DNA from: Saccoglossus kowalevskii
Lineage: Eukaryota; Hemichordata; Enteropneusta; Harrimaniidae
Length of the DNA: 64,000 bases
Direction: 5' to 3'
Assembly: GCF_000003605.2 (NCBI RefSeq)
Contig: NW_003108083.1
Location: forward strand, 614,848 to 678,847
Part shown: positions 37,801 to 50,520 of the stretch, piece after piece
Numbering within the stretch: the stretch's first letter is position 1
Layout of the letters: the number at the start of each line of letters is the position of its first letter
Position numbers and translations under genes: made by a program
The notes under the pieces: generated by a model
Database searches by the model: none
What the model saw: only the letters and a program-made list of their open reading frames with translations
Told to the model about the DNA's origin: nothing

Positions 37801-40800
37801 TCACATTTGTTCAACATACGCTCTATTCGTCTACTGTTTGACGGCCCACAGAAAGCACCAGACTGCAGCGATTAGAAATGGGAAAGTTATTCAGTCTTAG
37901 ACAAGTGATTTTCGAAAGCACCATCAGTTTCTATTTTGGGGCTTACTGACAAGTACGATGTAATTAAACTATGTAAATCGACATTCAGGTCGCTTTTAAT
38001 TCCAGCCGCTAGTAGCATCGCGTATTGAGCTACATTGTATTTAATGTCTACTGAAATCACATCCAGCTTGTTTTGTTGAATTAATAGCCAATTAGAATTC
38101 GTGTTATAGACTGCTTTCTAGTAAGGCGCGCTCTAATTGGTAGACAAATCCCGTCAGAGGAAAACTCAAGTCGGGTAGTAATTTGGTCAGATGGAGTTAG
38201 ATGCATGTGAAACGGCGACTGAAAACAAAACACTGAAGCTTTTTCCTATATATTATTTTAATCACGGATTCGGCACGTAGTGTTGTTGGGGTCACTACTA
38301 TTATTTATTTAGTGACAATTACTAAGAGGGTAGTAGACTCGAAATTGGATTCTGTATTGGATAGACCTCTACATTACCCAGGGTTATGTATATTGTTGTG
38401 TTCACATCACTCGCTATCAAGTTTATCATATTAGTTATAGCCTAGTCACGTGTACGGGAGGCATCTAACTAAACCGTTTTGAGTCTTGAGCTGAATATGT
38501 AATTAAATCTGACTTGATTTCACTTCAAGGTCATAAAATGCGTCTTATTTACATAATTTAATATTATTGAATACATTTTGTTTTAGTGAAAATACTTTCG
38601 AATATCCATACAATTCGTATAAATGTTCTCAAGAAAAAGCATCACAAAAATGAAATACTTCATGATCATTGGTCGGTTTGAATGTGTGTGCGATTGATAC
38701 TAATTACGTGATCTCATATTATTTACAGTTGTTACGGCGACGGAATTTTCAGTCAATCAATCGCACCAACGGATTAGCTGACGGCAAAGAGATATTACTG
38801 GCGTCGTAACTATGCGTTAGTGGTGGGCATTTAGAGAATGTAACGGCGCATCTATCCTTGGCTGCTAAAGTTCAATCATTGTCAAGTACATTGTATAGCC
38901 GCGGAACGATTGTTTCATCTATATCGCAACTCAGTAACCGCGCTTTAAGTGATTCATTTTTTGCTACTTACGAATGAATGTAAAATAACCGGGAAATCAG
39001 ACAACGTTGAACCGTTGCAGACAGGAACCGAAATGTGGCGTTGTCAATTTCTCTGCCCTATACATGATGAGCTACGCGTGTTAAGCTTATTGGCGGCAAT
39101 GGCGTCGCTTCCATCTGAGCATCTTTGATCTCGCTACTTCGTCATGTTCTACAATGATCAATTTCCATAATGACTTCATTCTAAACATTTCGCATATTTC
39201 GCACGATTCTATTTCACCTATCTGTCTTTGTTTGTTTGTTTCTGTAGACTAAGGCGATTCTAATCATCCAGTAAACCCAAATACATTTATTCGAAACTAT
39301 TAGTGTACATATTTCCTGTGCCAACATTAGCAACATTTTGGTGTTCTGTGTCGATTCTCGTTTGGCATTCGTTTTAAAGACTGTGTGAATAGTTTGCGTC
39401 TAGAGCTTAGTGTTCTATTATAACATGAGTACATTTAGACAATATAACAGTTATTTGTTGTTGGCACTTTGAAAAGTCCTGACAGACACATTCATGATAG
39501 ATCTATTTATTCTTCTTATTCGATATTAATGAGATATTCAAGTACGACAAAATACATTTGCATTTCCTATTTTCTAAAAAATAACGAATTAAAACAATTC
39601 GATTTTTTTTATAAACGCTGCACATTCAAATAAACAATAATACCTCCAAAGATCAAAGAATCCATGATTACAGTCATAATAGTCGTCGTAACTGTTTTAA
39701 AGTCCCCCTTACTTTCAAATTATCTGTCACCTATATTCACATTTATTATTAAAATGTCATTATCTGCACTTATTAAATTTTGCTTATAGATTTTATAACA
39801 GTATTACCCTTCATGGAAGCTTAATGCGTGCAATGACGTCACAATTTCCACGCCATGTGGCACACATTCAAAACATTCTTATCTGCCAATTACTACGCCA
39901 TATTTCAGGCTGCAATTTCGTTTCAAACTGTAATTCTGGAGTAGGGTAAGTAATTTTTGTGGGATAAATAGGACCGAAATTCACACTCCGTATTTATTTA
40001 TAGAATTTATGTGAAGGTTGTCATCACCGAACTCTCGTTTACAGCCATAATTATTTAGTACATAGCTTATTACTGTAATTAAAATAATCGCACGTTTGGG
40101 GGTTATAACTATTTACTATCGAAGATTTATTTAAATGGAGTATCCGCCACTGTATAGTAATTATATTTCCCCAGCACTGACACTGATATGTTATTTGTAA
40201 AAATGTTGTTGTATACGAAGCGAGTAGAATTGCAGGGCAAATTAAGAGTCGTACTAATGTATATATAATGTTCAGTTATCGGAAACTCTAATCTTATTTT
40301 ACTATGCTACGATCGGTTCAAACGTTGTTATTACATTTGTTAATGACATATATTTTTCAAACCGAATTATATCGCAGCTACAAAAGCAAAAAATAATTAT
40401 TTAAATAGGTCAATTATATTATATAGAATGAAGAATGTGTTAGTTGTTTCTAGCGGACACAGAGTAATTATCCTGTGAAATTGTATATATACATCATATA
40501 TAATTGGTAAACATTCGGAATGTTTCGCTTTTTCGAATGTTCAACAAAACGATTCGAGATAAATATCCGACACGATGTCTCATCCTCACGTAACGTACAT
40601 TGATGGATTTTTTTTTAGAAAATGGTTGCCAAAACCTTACAGATGTTTAAATTTCTGCCATCATCGCGTCTACCTGTCATCTGACCTATGGTATCGTACA
40701 TTAAATTAATGATAAAGGTCCATCAAAGATACTTACATATAACATTTCAAAGTAATAAGACTGGTAGCTCAAGAAGAAGTAAAAAATGAAAATGTTGACG

Positions 40801-43800
40801 GGCGCAGGACAATCACCTATATGAACAGCTCTGTCGTCTACAATGATAGAGCGAAGCTAAAAAGGTGACATCACAATATTGTTGAATCCCATCTTCGATA
40901 GAAGAAGACAAATTATATGTTATATTTTGGACAACTTCTTGGTTAAACATTTATATGATCCAGTAATAAATCTACCTTTGTATGATTTTATGGAGTGTGA
41001 GTATACAAGACAAGCTAGTCTAGTCATATATTCCGTCCTCGATAGATTTTTTAATAAATATTTATTTTTAATAAAATTTATTTGCTTGTAAGTATAATTA
41101 TTATTTCCAGTAGCCAATGTTCTTTAGTAATACCCGCATGATAAAACTTCTTGAAAATGAAAAAAAACATGGTTTTGTATTATAAAAGAGGACACTTTGG
41201 GGAGTATGTAAAACAAGTCGTGTGACTCTCTCGTGTCAATGAAATTTTGCGATCGGCGGTCATTTGAAAATTAGATCATTTTACAGCTTGCACAAGTCAA
41301 GACAGGAAGACACAATGATGTACATTCAATGTCAACGCCATCTAAATGAATTCGTGACAGAAAATAAATAACATGTTTACATTACATATTTCTTAGATAT
41401 AAACAAAATAATATACGAACGGTTATCAAACATAAATGATGAAATAAATATAATTTGCATATTCGGATGCATTCAATGTAGTGGATACTTCCATCGTAGT
41501 CAACGACACTTTAAACAAATAGCTAATCGCTGACTATGGCAAACCCCATGCTGACTATATTTTGCTTCCTTCGTTGCTTCGGGGGAGTTACAGATATACG
41601 AATCAAAAGGCAACTGCGTAAATTGGTTATCAATGGAATGAAATGAGACATCGAAAGGCACTCGGTGGATTACTCAGTTACTGCCGTCAAAGAAGCCAAG
41701 AATAGGCATTGAATTTGATAAAGAAGATTAAAATGGTATATTATAGTTGTGAATGTTATCACATATATGTGCATACACTGATTTCTGTTTCTATACATTA
41801 TATCTGTATAGAAATTTCACGCTTGGTAGTGTCAATATTAAATGACAGATTCCAAACAGGATAACGCTTTAATATCGGACTAACATTGAAATCTTTGATA
41901 TTGACGGCAATGCACAGTTTAACCCCAAGAGCCTTAGGCATTGCGCAAATCATTCAAATCGAAATTGTCGTCTCCCATTCAAATTAAATCAAGAATGACT
42001 TGCCTTAACATTTAAAAGGCTGTTCGATGAGGAGCAGTTTGACAAATATTCGATTTGTGTTACGCAGGTGATCTTAAGAGCATTAGTCTTTCTATCAGTG
42101 GAATTGACGTAGACAATAACTCTAATAGTATGTATAACAGCTGAGAGTAGGACATATTTTAGAAATGCTAACTTTTCAAATAGATACATATATTCATCAT
42201 TATCATTATAAAATACATCATGTATGCAAGCTAGTTGTCAGACCAATCAGAGGACAGCTTTAATGTTGTCATGTTTTCTTTTCGACGTATCAATTTCCTC
42301 CTTGTATATAGATTTCGATTGCAACTTTGGCAATGCGAAGGCAATGTCATCTGAATATAAAACATATGAAAAAAGGGCACTGGCGGTGAATGTCCACGAC
42401 CCTGCATCTATTCCACACAGCGCTTTGGATTTCCCAGATATTCACAAACAATACATACTAACACGAAGCTAGTAAATGCCTTTTACAGTCTTGGAATGCC
42501 TACACATACGTTACACATACTGACCGGTTAGGATACAGCTTACATTCAGAAGGGAACGTTGTTGTGATATTTGTCAAAATGTCGTGGAAGATTAATTTCA
42601 CGTTTTATCATTTTGCCTACAATATTTTGATATCAGAAACACATATTTGGTAAAACCCGCCCATATTGCATGAATTCTTTTATTCGTTTAATAGAAACAA
42701 ACACAAAGATAAACTCGCATATTTAGACAAAACTTTGAGGAAGGAGTCATTATGATCAAGTAATGACGTTTATTCGTGTCTAATGCTAGATTAAGTAAAT
42801 TATTTACTGGTTATATCTAAAGCGAAGGTCAAAGGTACCAAATACATTAGTATTATATACTCGGTTTCATCACCAGGGAGACTTACATCCTGGATTCAGT
42901 GGTTCCCCGGGCGTCTCTAATAAATGACCTTGAACTGAATTCTTGCTTAAACAATGTTTGGGTGAAAATCAGATGTTTTTCAAACTCCACATTGTTTCGC
43001 TTGAAAACGCAAATGCAATAAGATTCGATGTTTTTTTTGTGATAACAGAAAATGTTCTGCGTAAATAAAGAATGCTGACATATCAATCTCCAATATTTGA
43101 ACATTTTTTTAATTGAACGCCCCCTTCACAAAGAGTCCCCAACTCTCCAAAATATGGGGGTTCCTCATTTGAAAACTAGCGGCTTTTGTGGGAAATAAAT
43201 GTAGAAAATTACTGCCCTTTCTTACCAATATATGATAGGGTATTTTAAGATGCACCTAAAGTTTCAGATAACATCTGATTGGTGGTGGGAATTGCAACGC
43301 AAGTTAATGTATAAATGGTCTATATAATTGTAAATAAATATTCTTGCTAATATGATTCATCGCAAAACGCGCTCATCGCAGTGTCTGATTATTATAGTAA
43401 AATATGTAGAATACGACGCGTGCCGTGAACATCCCTAAGTGGTGTTATGGTAACCATAACAAAGAGTACACAGTCGTATAATGATGTTGTAACGAATTCC
43501 CAGTACTTCGGCAGCGTCCATAGATTCCGTCCATAAGTTTCAATTTTTACGATTCGAGCGAATCACTAAATAAGGGCAACACAAGTCGCCATGTACCTAC
43601 TAATATCATAACTATACAAAGAAACATCTTTAACAAACAAACCGGAGACCTATCCTTTAGTGCCTGTGATGGTTGAATTGTTCGATACTTCTATATAATG
43701 ATGGATGTATGCCAACATTAGAATGTTTGTACAAACTACTTATACTAACAGTCCAATGTATGTTTCTTAAATTATAAACACTAACATTGCCGGTGGAATA

Positions 43801-44976
43801 AACATGGGTGTTGAAATTGATCAACGAAATCGTGTGGCATTGTGTATTTAAGTGTCAGGTTGTGAAAACACACCATGTGAACGGATATCAATCATGTATA
43901 TATGCTGGTTTGTAGAAAACATGACGTATATTAACTCTGTTTATTGTTACGTGTCATACAGTTTCGTCTTCCCTTGATTACTTTCCCGATTATCTTGCAA
44001 TATTACGGGAGAGATAGAAACGAGGTTTCCCGTAGCCTATTAACATCACTGTACCAATAAACTTGTTGCAAACACACATCTATTGGCAATTCAACCATCG
44101 TTTCGTTTTTGGCAAAACCTTCAGGACACGTGGCCAGATTTAAAAATGGTCTATTTTTTCTGACGCGCCGACAATAACATTTGAACATATATGAATTGAT
44201 CAGCACAGATATCTTAGGTTTTAGGCTGACATTAAAATTTACAGTTTCACCAAAATATAACCCTAAATCAAACAATATATTATTTCTGTCAGGGGCTCAT
44301 ATCAATTCAATTGGGTAAATACTGCCATTCTGTCCACATCAAATCCTTTTTGGGGATGTATGCTTCAATTCGTACATTTATTATCACATGTCGTGAATTG
44401 TAACATGCATGTCAAATACTCGTTATTTGTCCCTTCAGTTGTTTTATGATTAATTGCAGTGTCACGTGACAGCTTTGTCTGTATATGTTATGTAATCGGC
44501 TGTCTCGTTTGTATCTAGTCGTACGTGTAATAATCACTGAACAAAAAATCGTCCTCGCGAAAACGGATTTTTCTCAAATAGCTAATCGATGATCCTGGCA
44601 TGATTTGTGTCATGCGAGCAAGAAGAAACAAGAAGAAACAGAACGTATCGTACTTATTCCGTATATGCGAAGGGGCAAGAACAAATATTCACACTTTTCG
44701 AGTTTGACAGGAGTCAGCACACACCCGCAGCTGCACGCTGTAATGCAGAACAAACACGGATAAAAGGGTTAGAAGTCTTTGCAGCATGATAGATTGGAAA
44801 CATCGTTAACAACCTATACACGAGTTTGATTTATCAACGCGTAAAATAGGGAGATTAGAAAAACGTGTTTTACTATATCAAGCCTCGTTCCATAAAATGT
44901 TTCCCGGTGTCCCTAGTGATATCTTTGGTAGTCGTTTGGGAACAGTAATGGTGGAATGCACGAAAGGTCTACTGAG
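31897..44976. other. 13 kb without a recognisable gene
   Basis: This holds a short TA run (32632-32646), an inverted repeat GTCACCTG/CAGGTGAC at 32175-32199, C-homopolymer near 36288, CRE octamers at 32670 and 39834, and the palindrome TGTCACGTGACA at 44460-44471. Frames such as 32659-32919 (plus), 42224-42472 (plus) and 44003-44275 (minus) show no family signature I trust. Confidence 0.5.
44460..44471. promoter_or_regulatory. 12-bp palindrome TGTCACGTGACA (extended E-box)
   Basis: A perfect palindrome around CACGTG, of the kind bound by USF/MITF-type bHLH factors. No gene is seen beside it. Confidence 0.2.
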
Positions 44977-45228
44977 NNNNNNNNNNNNNNNNNNNNNNNN
45001 NNNNNNNNNNNNNNNNNNNNNNNNNNNNNNNNNNNNNNNNNNNNNNNNNNNNNNNNNNNNNNNNNNNNNNNNNNNNNNNNNNNNNNNNNNNNNNNNNNNN
45101 NNNNNNNNNNNNNNNNNNNNNNNNNNNNNNNNNNNNNNNNNNNNNNNNNNNNNNNNNNNNNNNNNNNNNNNNNNNNNNNNNNNNNNNNNNNNNNNNNNNN
45201 NNNNNNNNNNNNNNNNNNNNNNNNNNNN
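44977..45228. other. Assembly gap (N)
   Basis: 252 unknown bases. The frames drawn through it are meaningless. Confidence 1.
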
Positions 45229-46556
45229 AACAGCTCTACCCTGTTTATTCCAGATATAAATGATATGAAGTTGACTTCGTTTACTGAGATTATAAATATA
45301 TCATGCCCAAGGTAGTCGTCTATTAATTCAGTGCGGATGAAATGACTTAAACTTAATTATTGTGTGAACTCACCTAGTAGTAACATTAGAAACTAGTTTA
45401 GGGGCGTCGCGGGAACTACAAAACACGGATAAGTATAGGCTATGGGGTGTCAATTGGTTACCACGCATGCCAAACGTGTCTAGCATATATGGAATTAATT
45501 GTTGAATACAAACTGGTGATGTCCATTTTTATTGTTGAACTACTATTATTCTAAAACACAAACGATAGAAATTTTGTAGAGAAAGACATCCCGACACTAA
45601 ATATAAATCAATACTACGTATTTAGGACCATTGGAAACTGCACTGTATTCCTTGAAGAAAATTAGAATTTGCACATCTCTGCCTTATAGAGTTCATAATG
45701 ACCACCTCATTAATGATATTTTTATTTCGTTGATTTTTTACTCAATAAAATAAAAAATCGTAATAATAAACCATAAAAAATGTAATATGCCAAATTAATG
45801 TTCTATCCGGCATAGACGTGCGTATACGTGCCTTCATAGCGAAAATGTATTCGGTGTGTATGCACGAGTTGTGTCATAGTCATATCGTGGCTACGATCAA
45901 CCATGAGAGTGACGTGCGATTGGTATACATGCTGTAACAATAAAGTTACTATGATTTGAATAATTTGTACTACGGCAGTCGCAATTTTATAGGTTTAGGC
46001 CATTCAAATTTTTGGGATTACGCGTAGCTTTATTTGTAGTCTCATATACTGTACCATAATAACCAGGTTCAGACATATAACAACGGGGTTTCTAGAACAC
46101 CCAATTCAAGACAGGACAGGCACGGTGCAATGTAACAAACTGTTTTTGCTTCACAGTTAGCAATCGACGCCTCTCTTAGATTGATCCTGGTATTTAATTC
46201 TACGAATATAGCCGCCGTTTGAAGCCCACCGTCTGAGCTCCTTTGCCGGAAGAACAAACACAATTTCGCCCCGTTATGCATGTTTCCGTTGAAACCAATT
46301 AAACTTTGATGAAAGGATTGTGCTTCAAAATTGGCAGGAGTTCGTCACAACGATGATACTGCATATAATGTGTAATGATCAGCTGTTGCTATGGTTACGT
46401 AAATGATGAGGTAGTGATTCACCGGGGCAATCAAGACCGCCGATCTGGCAATGCGAAATTAATTGGTGTAAGTAATACGAAATGTAAGCATCGATGTGTT
46501 GTTTTTTTCATAAATGGAGAGGGGAAGAAAATACAAATGTATTCAACTGTCACCTT

Positions 46557-46560
<4 letters not shown>
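45229..46560. other. No gene recognised
   Basis: AT-rich sequence between a gap and a microsatellite. I see nothing in it. Confidence 0.55.

Positions 46561-46607
<47 letters not shown>
46561..46607. repeat. (TA)n microsatellite
   Basis: An uninterrupted run of 47 bases. Confidence 0.97.
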
Positions 46608-46610
<3 letters not shown>

Positions 46611-49600
46611 CTTAAAGACAATGTTTGCAATATCAGGAAATGTTCAGTGACTGTCAAAAGATCTGTAGTCGAATGAATAGGCATATATTACAAAATAGGT
46701 TTTAAATAGTTACGATGTAAGTAATAGTTGTACTCGATCATGCAAGTACATGGCTTAATATGTTATATTATGCAATATATCAATATGAAAATGTTAAGGT
46801 ACATCATGGGTAGGATTTCTACTTTGCAATAGGGTGTGCACCAAGACTACACAGATGACAGTCCGCTTTCTTTGTTTCAATATGACGTTACTGCCAACGT
46901 GGATTTCACAAGTAGTTTTGATTTGCGTTGTCTTCTGCATGTAAATATTTCTACAGTGTTTATAGTTTAATATGTGTGCTAACAGAAACATACACCACTA
47001 TCGTCTACTCTCACCTGAGAAGTTGCCATCACTCCCGAGTTTAATCTAGGTTGTTTGCAAATGCCAATGTTATTACGGAATTGTAGCAAATACAGAATCC
47101 ATTTGTTAATACATTATGATGTACTTAATATACATTGGTATGCAACTCGCGTCTTGTCTTGATAACTGTTACGACCACGCTTGAATCTCGTAACGATGCG
47201 ATATTTCAAGTAAATGTACTTTGTTTTATTACTGCCACACTCCCGGAAAACAATTATCAAATTTCCACCTCATCAATTCTATTCTAAAATATTTGGGAGC
47301 AAGTGAATACTGACGAGTGCATTGTGTATATGTGTGATTAAAGTGACTGGGTGCAAAATAAAAATGTACATGGCACATGGTCAAATATTCGGCTATTATT
47401 TCACACCTTAATTAGAATGTCTATCAATGCATTATAATGATCGTAATCTAATTGTTAAAGCAACTTTTTGCCAAGTGCCATGCTTGTTCTTCGCCCAGTT
47501 TCATTTAGTATGATACCAGAAGAAGTAAATCTTAGATGTGTGGATACAATTTTAGTGAGCACTACTATACTTTTATAATACAGCCATTACCAGTGTAGTT
47601 GAATCGGCTTTATTTTTTCTCAACTAGACAAATTACTACTAGACACCTCACTGTTTGGCACAATATTCAAAATTGCAATGTTTTTCAAGTGTTCACAATG
47701 CTTATCTATGGTGATGTTTATTGCTGTATGAGACTAGTAGCAAAGACTTATGTTTTCGATTGTTCATGTATCCTTAATCGTTCTCAGCATTTAAAACATA
47801 TAAGAGGTGAATTGGTGTCTTGGTGAAGGAGGTTTGTTTGTGAGTGAATGAAGGAACGAACGAACGAACAAAAAAAGAATAAATCAATGAATCGATGAAT
47901 CAATGAATCAATGAATCAATCGATCAATCGATAAACCGATCAATCAATTAATCAATGACTTACGCGAAGCGCGCTTCATATATAATAAATATGTAAGCAA
48001 ATATATCAATATAAATACACGGAAGTTAGGTGTTGAGAGACATCGCATTGACGTCACGCTGAGCTCACCATCAGAGAATAAACAAAACAGTGATGTATGG
48101 AGTATCATGTTTTACAATAACACGCCCTTCAACTATCCGTATAAACAATTGAGATACGTTATCTTGGTAAATGCACTGATTAATGAGTTATCATGTCTGT
48201 TCGTCGCTAAAAAGGCGATTACGGGACTTGACAAGAAACCAATTAAATTCACCAGCGGTTGGTCACAACATACTCGTTATACTCGAGTGTGTCCACCCAA
48301 GGAAAAATTAAAACAATTTTATCTGGTGTACATTATCTAATAGTAAAAAAAGTCATATTTATGTACCCATCTAAGGACGTGTGACAGTTTTAAAATACCT
48401 GCGATTTCGAGCGAGATATCATGAATAGCCATATCAACCAATGATGTTTGGACATTTTGCGAATTTGCCGGTCAATATATTCCAAAATTATGCGACGCGC
48501 CTTCTCCTGACAACTACTTGTGAGATTTGGTTTTCCACCGTGGCGGCGCTGAACGTTTTCATACTACGTTCGGACACAATTTTCAAGCAACTTCCCGTGA
48601 AAAATGTTGTACTTCGTTGCTTCTAAATAAGTTCTCAATATCTGGCATGTATGTTTTACAAACTACAGACATATGCAGTAACCCTCATTCTGAGTCAATT
48701 TATCGCAATATTATAACTCGTATGTAAATTTAGTCATTTGCTTATAATTTTCCAAAAAGACTGATTTCCTATCATGTTTTAACAAAGTTCACACATGCAC
48801 ATACGTTGCTCAGATCGTGACTGTGCAATTGTGTTTACAGTGCGTGCGCGTGTGTGTTGTATGGATATTGTATTTAATGAAAATAAAACGGACCAACATT
48901 TATCTTGTCAAAAAATGGACACTCATCTATAAAGTGAACATTGCACAAACCAGTGGTGTATTTTGAGTTGAGAAAAGAGGACGCCCACTGAAACCGTTGT
49001 TACTCATACAAATATCTCCCACAATTCAGTGTGGTAATGACATCATTGTAAAGGGTAAAGGTGCGCAACTTAACTAAGCATTCTGCATTCCGTCCCTGCA
49101 AACACGTCTATTCATAGCTAACCCAAAATTAATCTTACAATACTTCGATCTTCAATTTCACTAGAAGTGCAATTCCAAGTTCAAACTGTATTTATTACAC
49201 ACCAATACACTTAATTCTGACTATTCATTAAATCGTCGAGTTAGTAACTTTTTTTTTCATTACACGATTAATCAGAGTGAGCGTCGAGTTGGAAGGGCGA
49301 TGGATGAAAGCTCCGCTGCCACAAAGGCAATTATACATTCTATGTATGAGTAAAATAAAAGCTCGTGTTTCGTGACACAAAATAAACGACGCTGTCGGTC
49401 GTCATTGTCGCCCTCACTCATTATTGGTCATCTCCGAGAGATGTATTTACGACAACGTCACAGGATGTGACAAACATATATTATATTATACATAACCACA
49501 AACACAAACTACAAACACATCAACAACATTCACTACACTGCGTACGTACATTTGACAGGCTCAATGATGACATTAGAAGAGAACTACGACAAGAGAAACC

Positions 49601-50284
49601 CTACCTTTGTGCCCACCTTTGGTAAATTACGTAGTGTATCATACTGAGCCTCATACGAAATACTCAGTGTCAACTTTGAAAATGATGCAGGATATTTAAT
49701 GCGTAACCATGGTAACGCATTTATTTTTTATGATCACCATTAATCAAGCGTGAATGTGGTTTCATTTCGCAGTCTATGTACGTGTCAATGTGCAAGTACC
49801 ACTCGATTCATCATAGGGATCTTTCTCAATGGCAAATGGAAATGGCAAAACAATGGCAAACAATGATATTGTCATTATTTTGATATTTTATCTTCTTTTT
49901 GTTTGTTTGTACTCTTGCAGTGAATTATTTTCAATGGTTCAATTATTCTCCCTGTCCTTAAAGTTCGTCTAACTAGGTCAAAAGTCAAATCAAATAATCC
50001 GTTTTCCGGGAGATGTGATGATGTAAAAAAAAGATTTCTTTCCTATGTATGTTTGATGTGCCATTATTCAAAGAGATCAAGATGATATATGTCGTTGACA
50101 GATCTAGCGAACAGAGAGGATATGCACGCGGTGTGGAAGGAGATACCATTTGCTAAGTTGGTAGCGATATTTATATTGGTATTAGTGTAATTAATTTATT
50201 CGACAAATGTTGCCCCTTAATGGCTCCAGAGTTTAAAGGGCGGTAGTCTTCGCGCCACGCATGCGCGAGATAAATGGGTCTCAT
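46608..50284. other. No gene recognised apart from a tetranucleotide repeat
   Basis: Nothing coding is supportable. A short ATG frame at 49564 (MMTLEENYDKRNPTFVPTF) ends at a possible donor (TTTG/GTAAAT), but a second frame is equally open there, so I leave it uncalled. Confidence 0.45.
47841..47959. repeat. Compound tetranucleotide microsatellite
   Basis: GAAC units (about 47851-47870) are followed by a run of AATC, AATG and ATCG units up to 47959, interrupted by a short A-run. The four-base period is visible throughout. Confidence 0.9.
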
Positions 50285-50520
50285 ATAAACAAAGATGGAG
50301 ACTTTAACTGTTGCGCAGATCAACGAATACAAACTGAGACGTTGCCAAGTTTGAAATAGGTATATTTAGATGATTGGAAGGCATCGAAGGAGTAACCGGC
50401 GATAATTAGTGCAAGTCGCGCACAGGTCAAACCTCATACTTGTGATTTCCATTGGAGGAGCGCATTGGATTGTGGAAAATCAATGTTTATCAACACAAAT
50501 GTCGCTGATGCGCAGCGCGA
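50285..50520. repeat. Dispersed repeat, copy A
   Basis: Positions 50316-50343 match 58075-58102 at 26 of 28 bases (AACGAATACAAACTGAGACG against AACGAGTACAAACTGAGACG). A second block (50416-50475, core TTGTGATTTCCATTGGAGGA) matches 58143-58204 with more differences. Both copies lie in the same orientation. The block is GC-richer than its flanks. The family is unknown, and ends and target duplications are not resolved. Confidence 0.65.

Noticed and set aside
44003-44275. Minus frame with CPEGF and a later Cys-Trp pattern, slightly like a C-type lectin
   Set aside because: Spacing does not fit the fold, there is no good splice acceptor, and the first half is background-like.
49564-49622. Possible first exon MMTLEENYDKRNPTFVPTF with a donor
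   Set aside because: A second frame is equally open, the donor is mediocre, and no following exon is seen.
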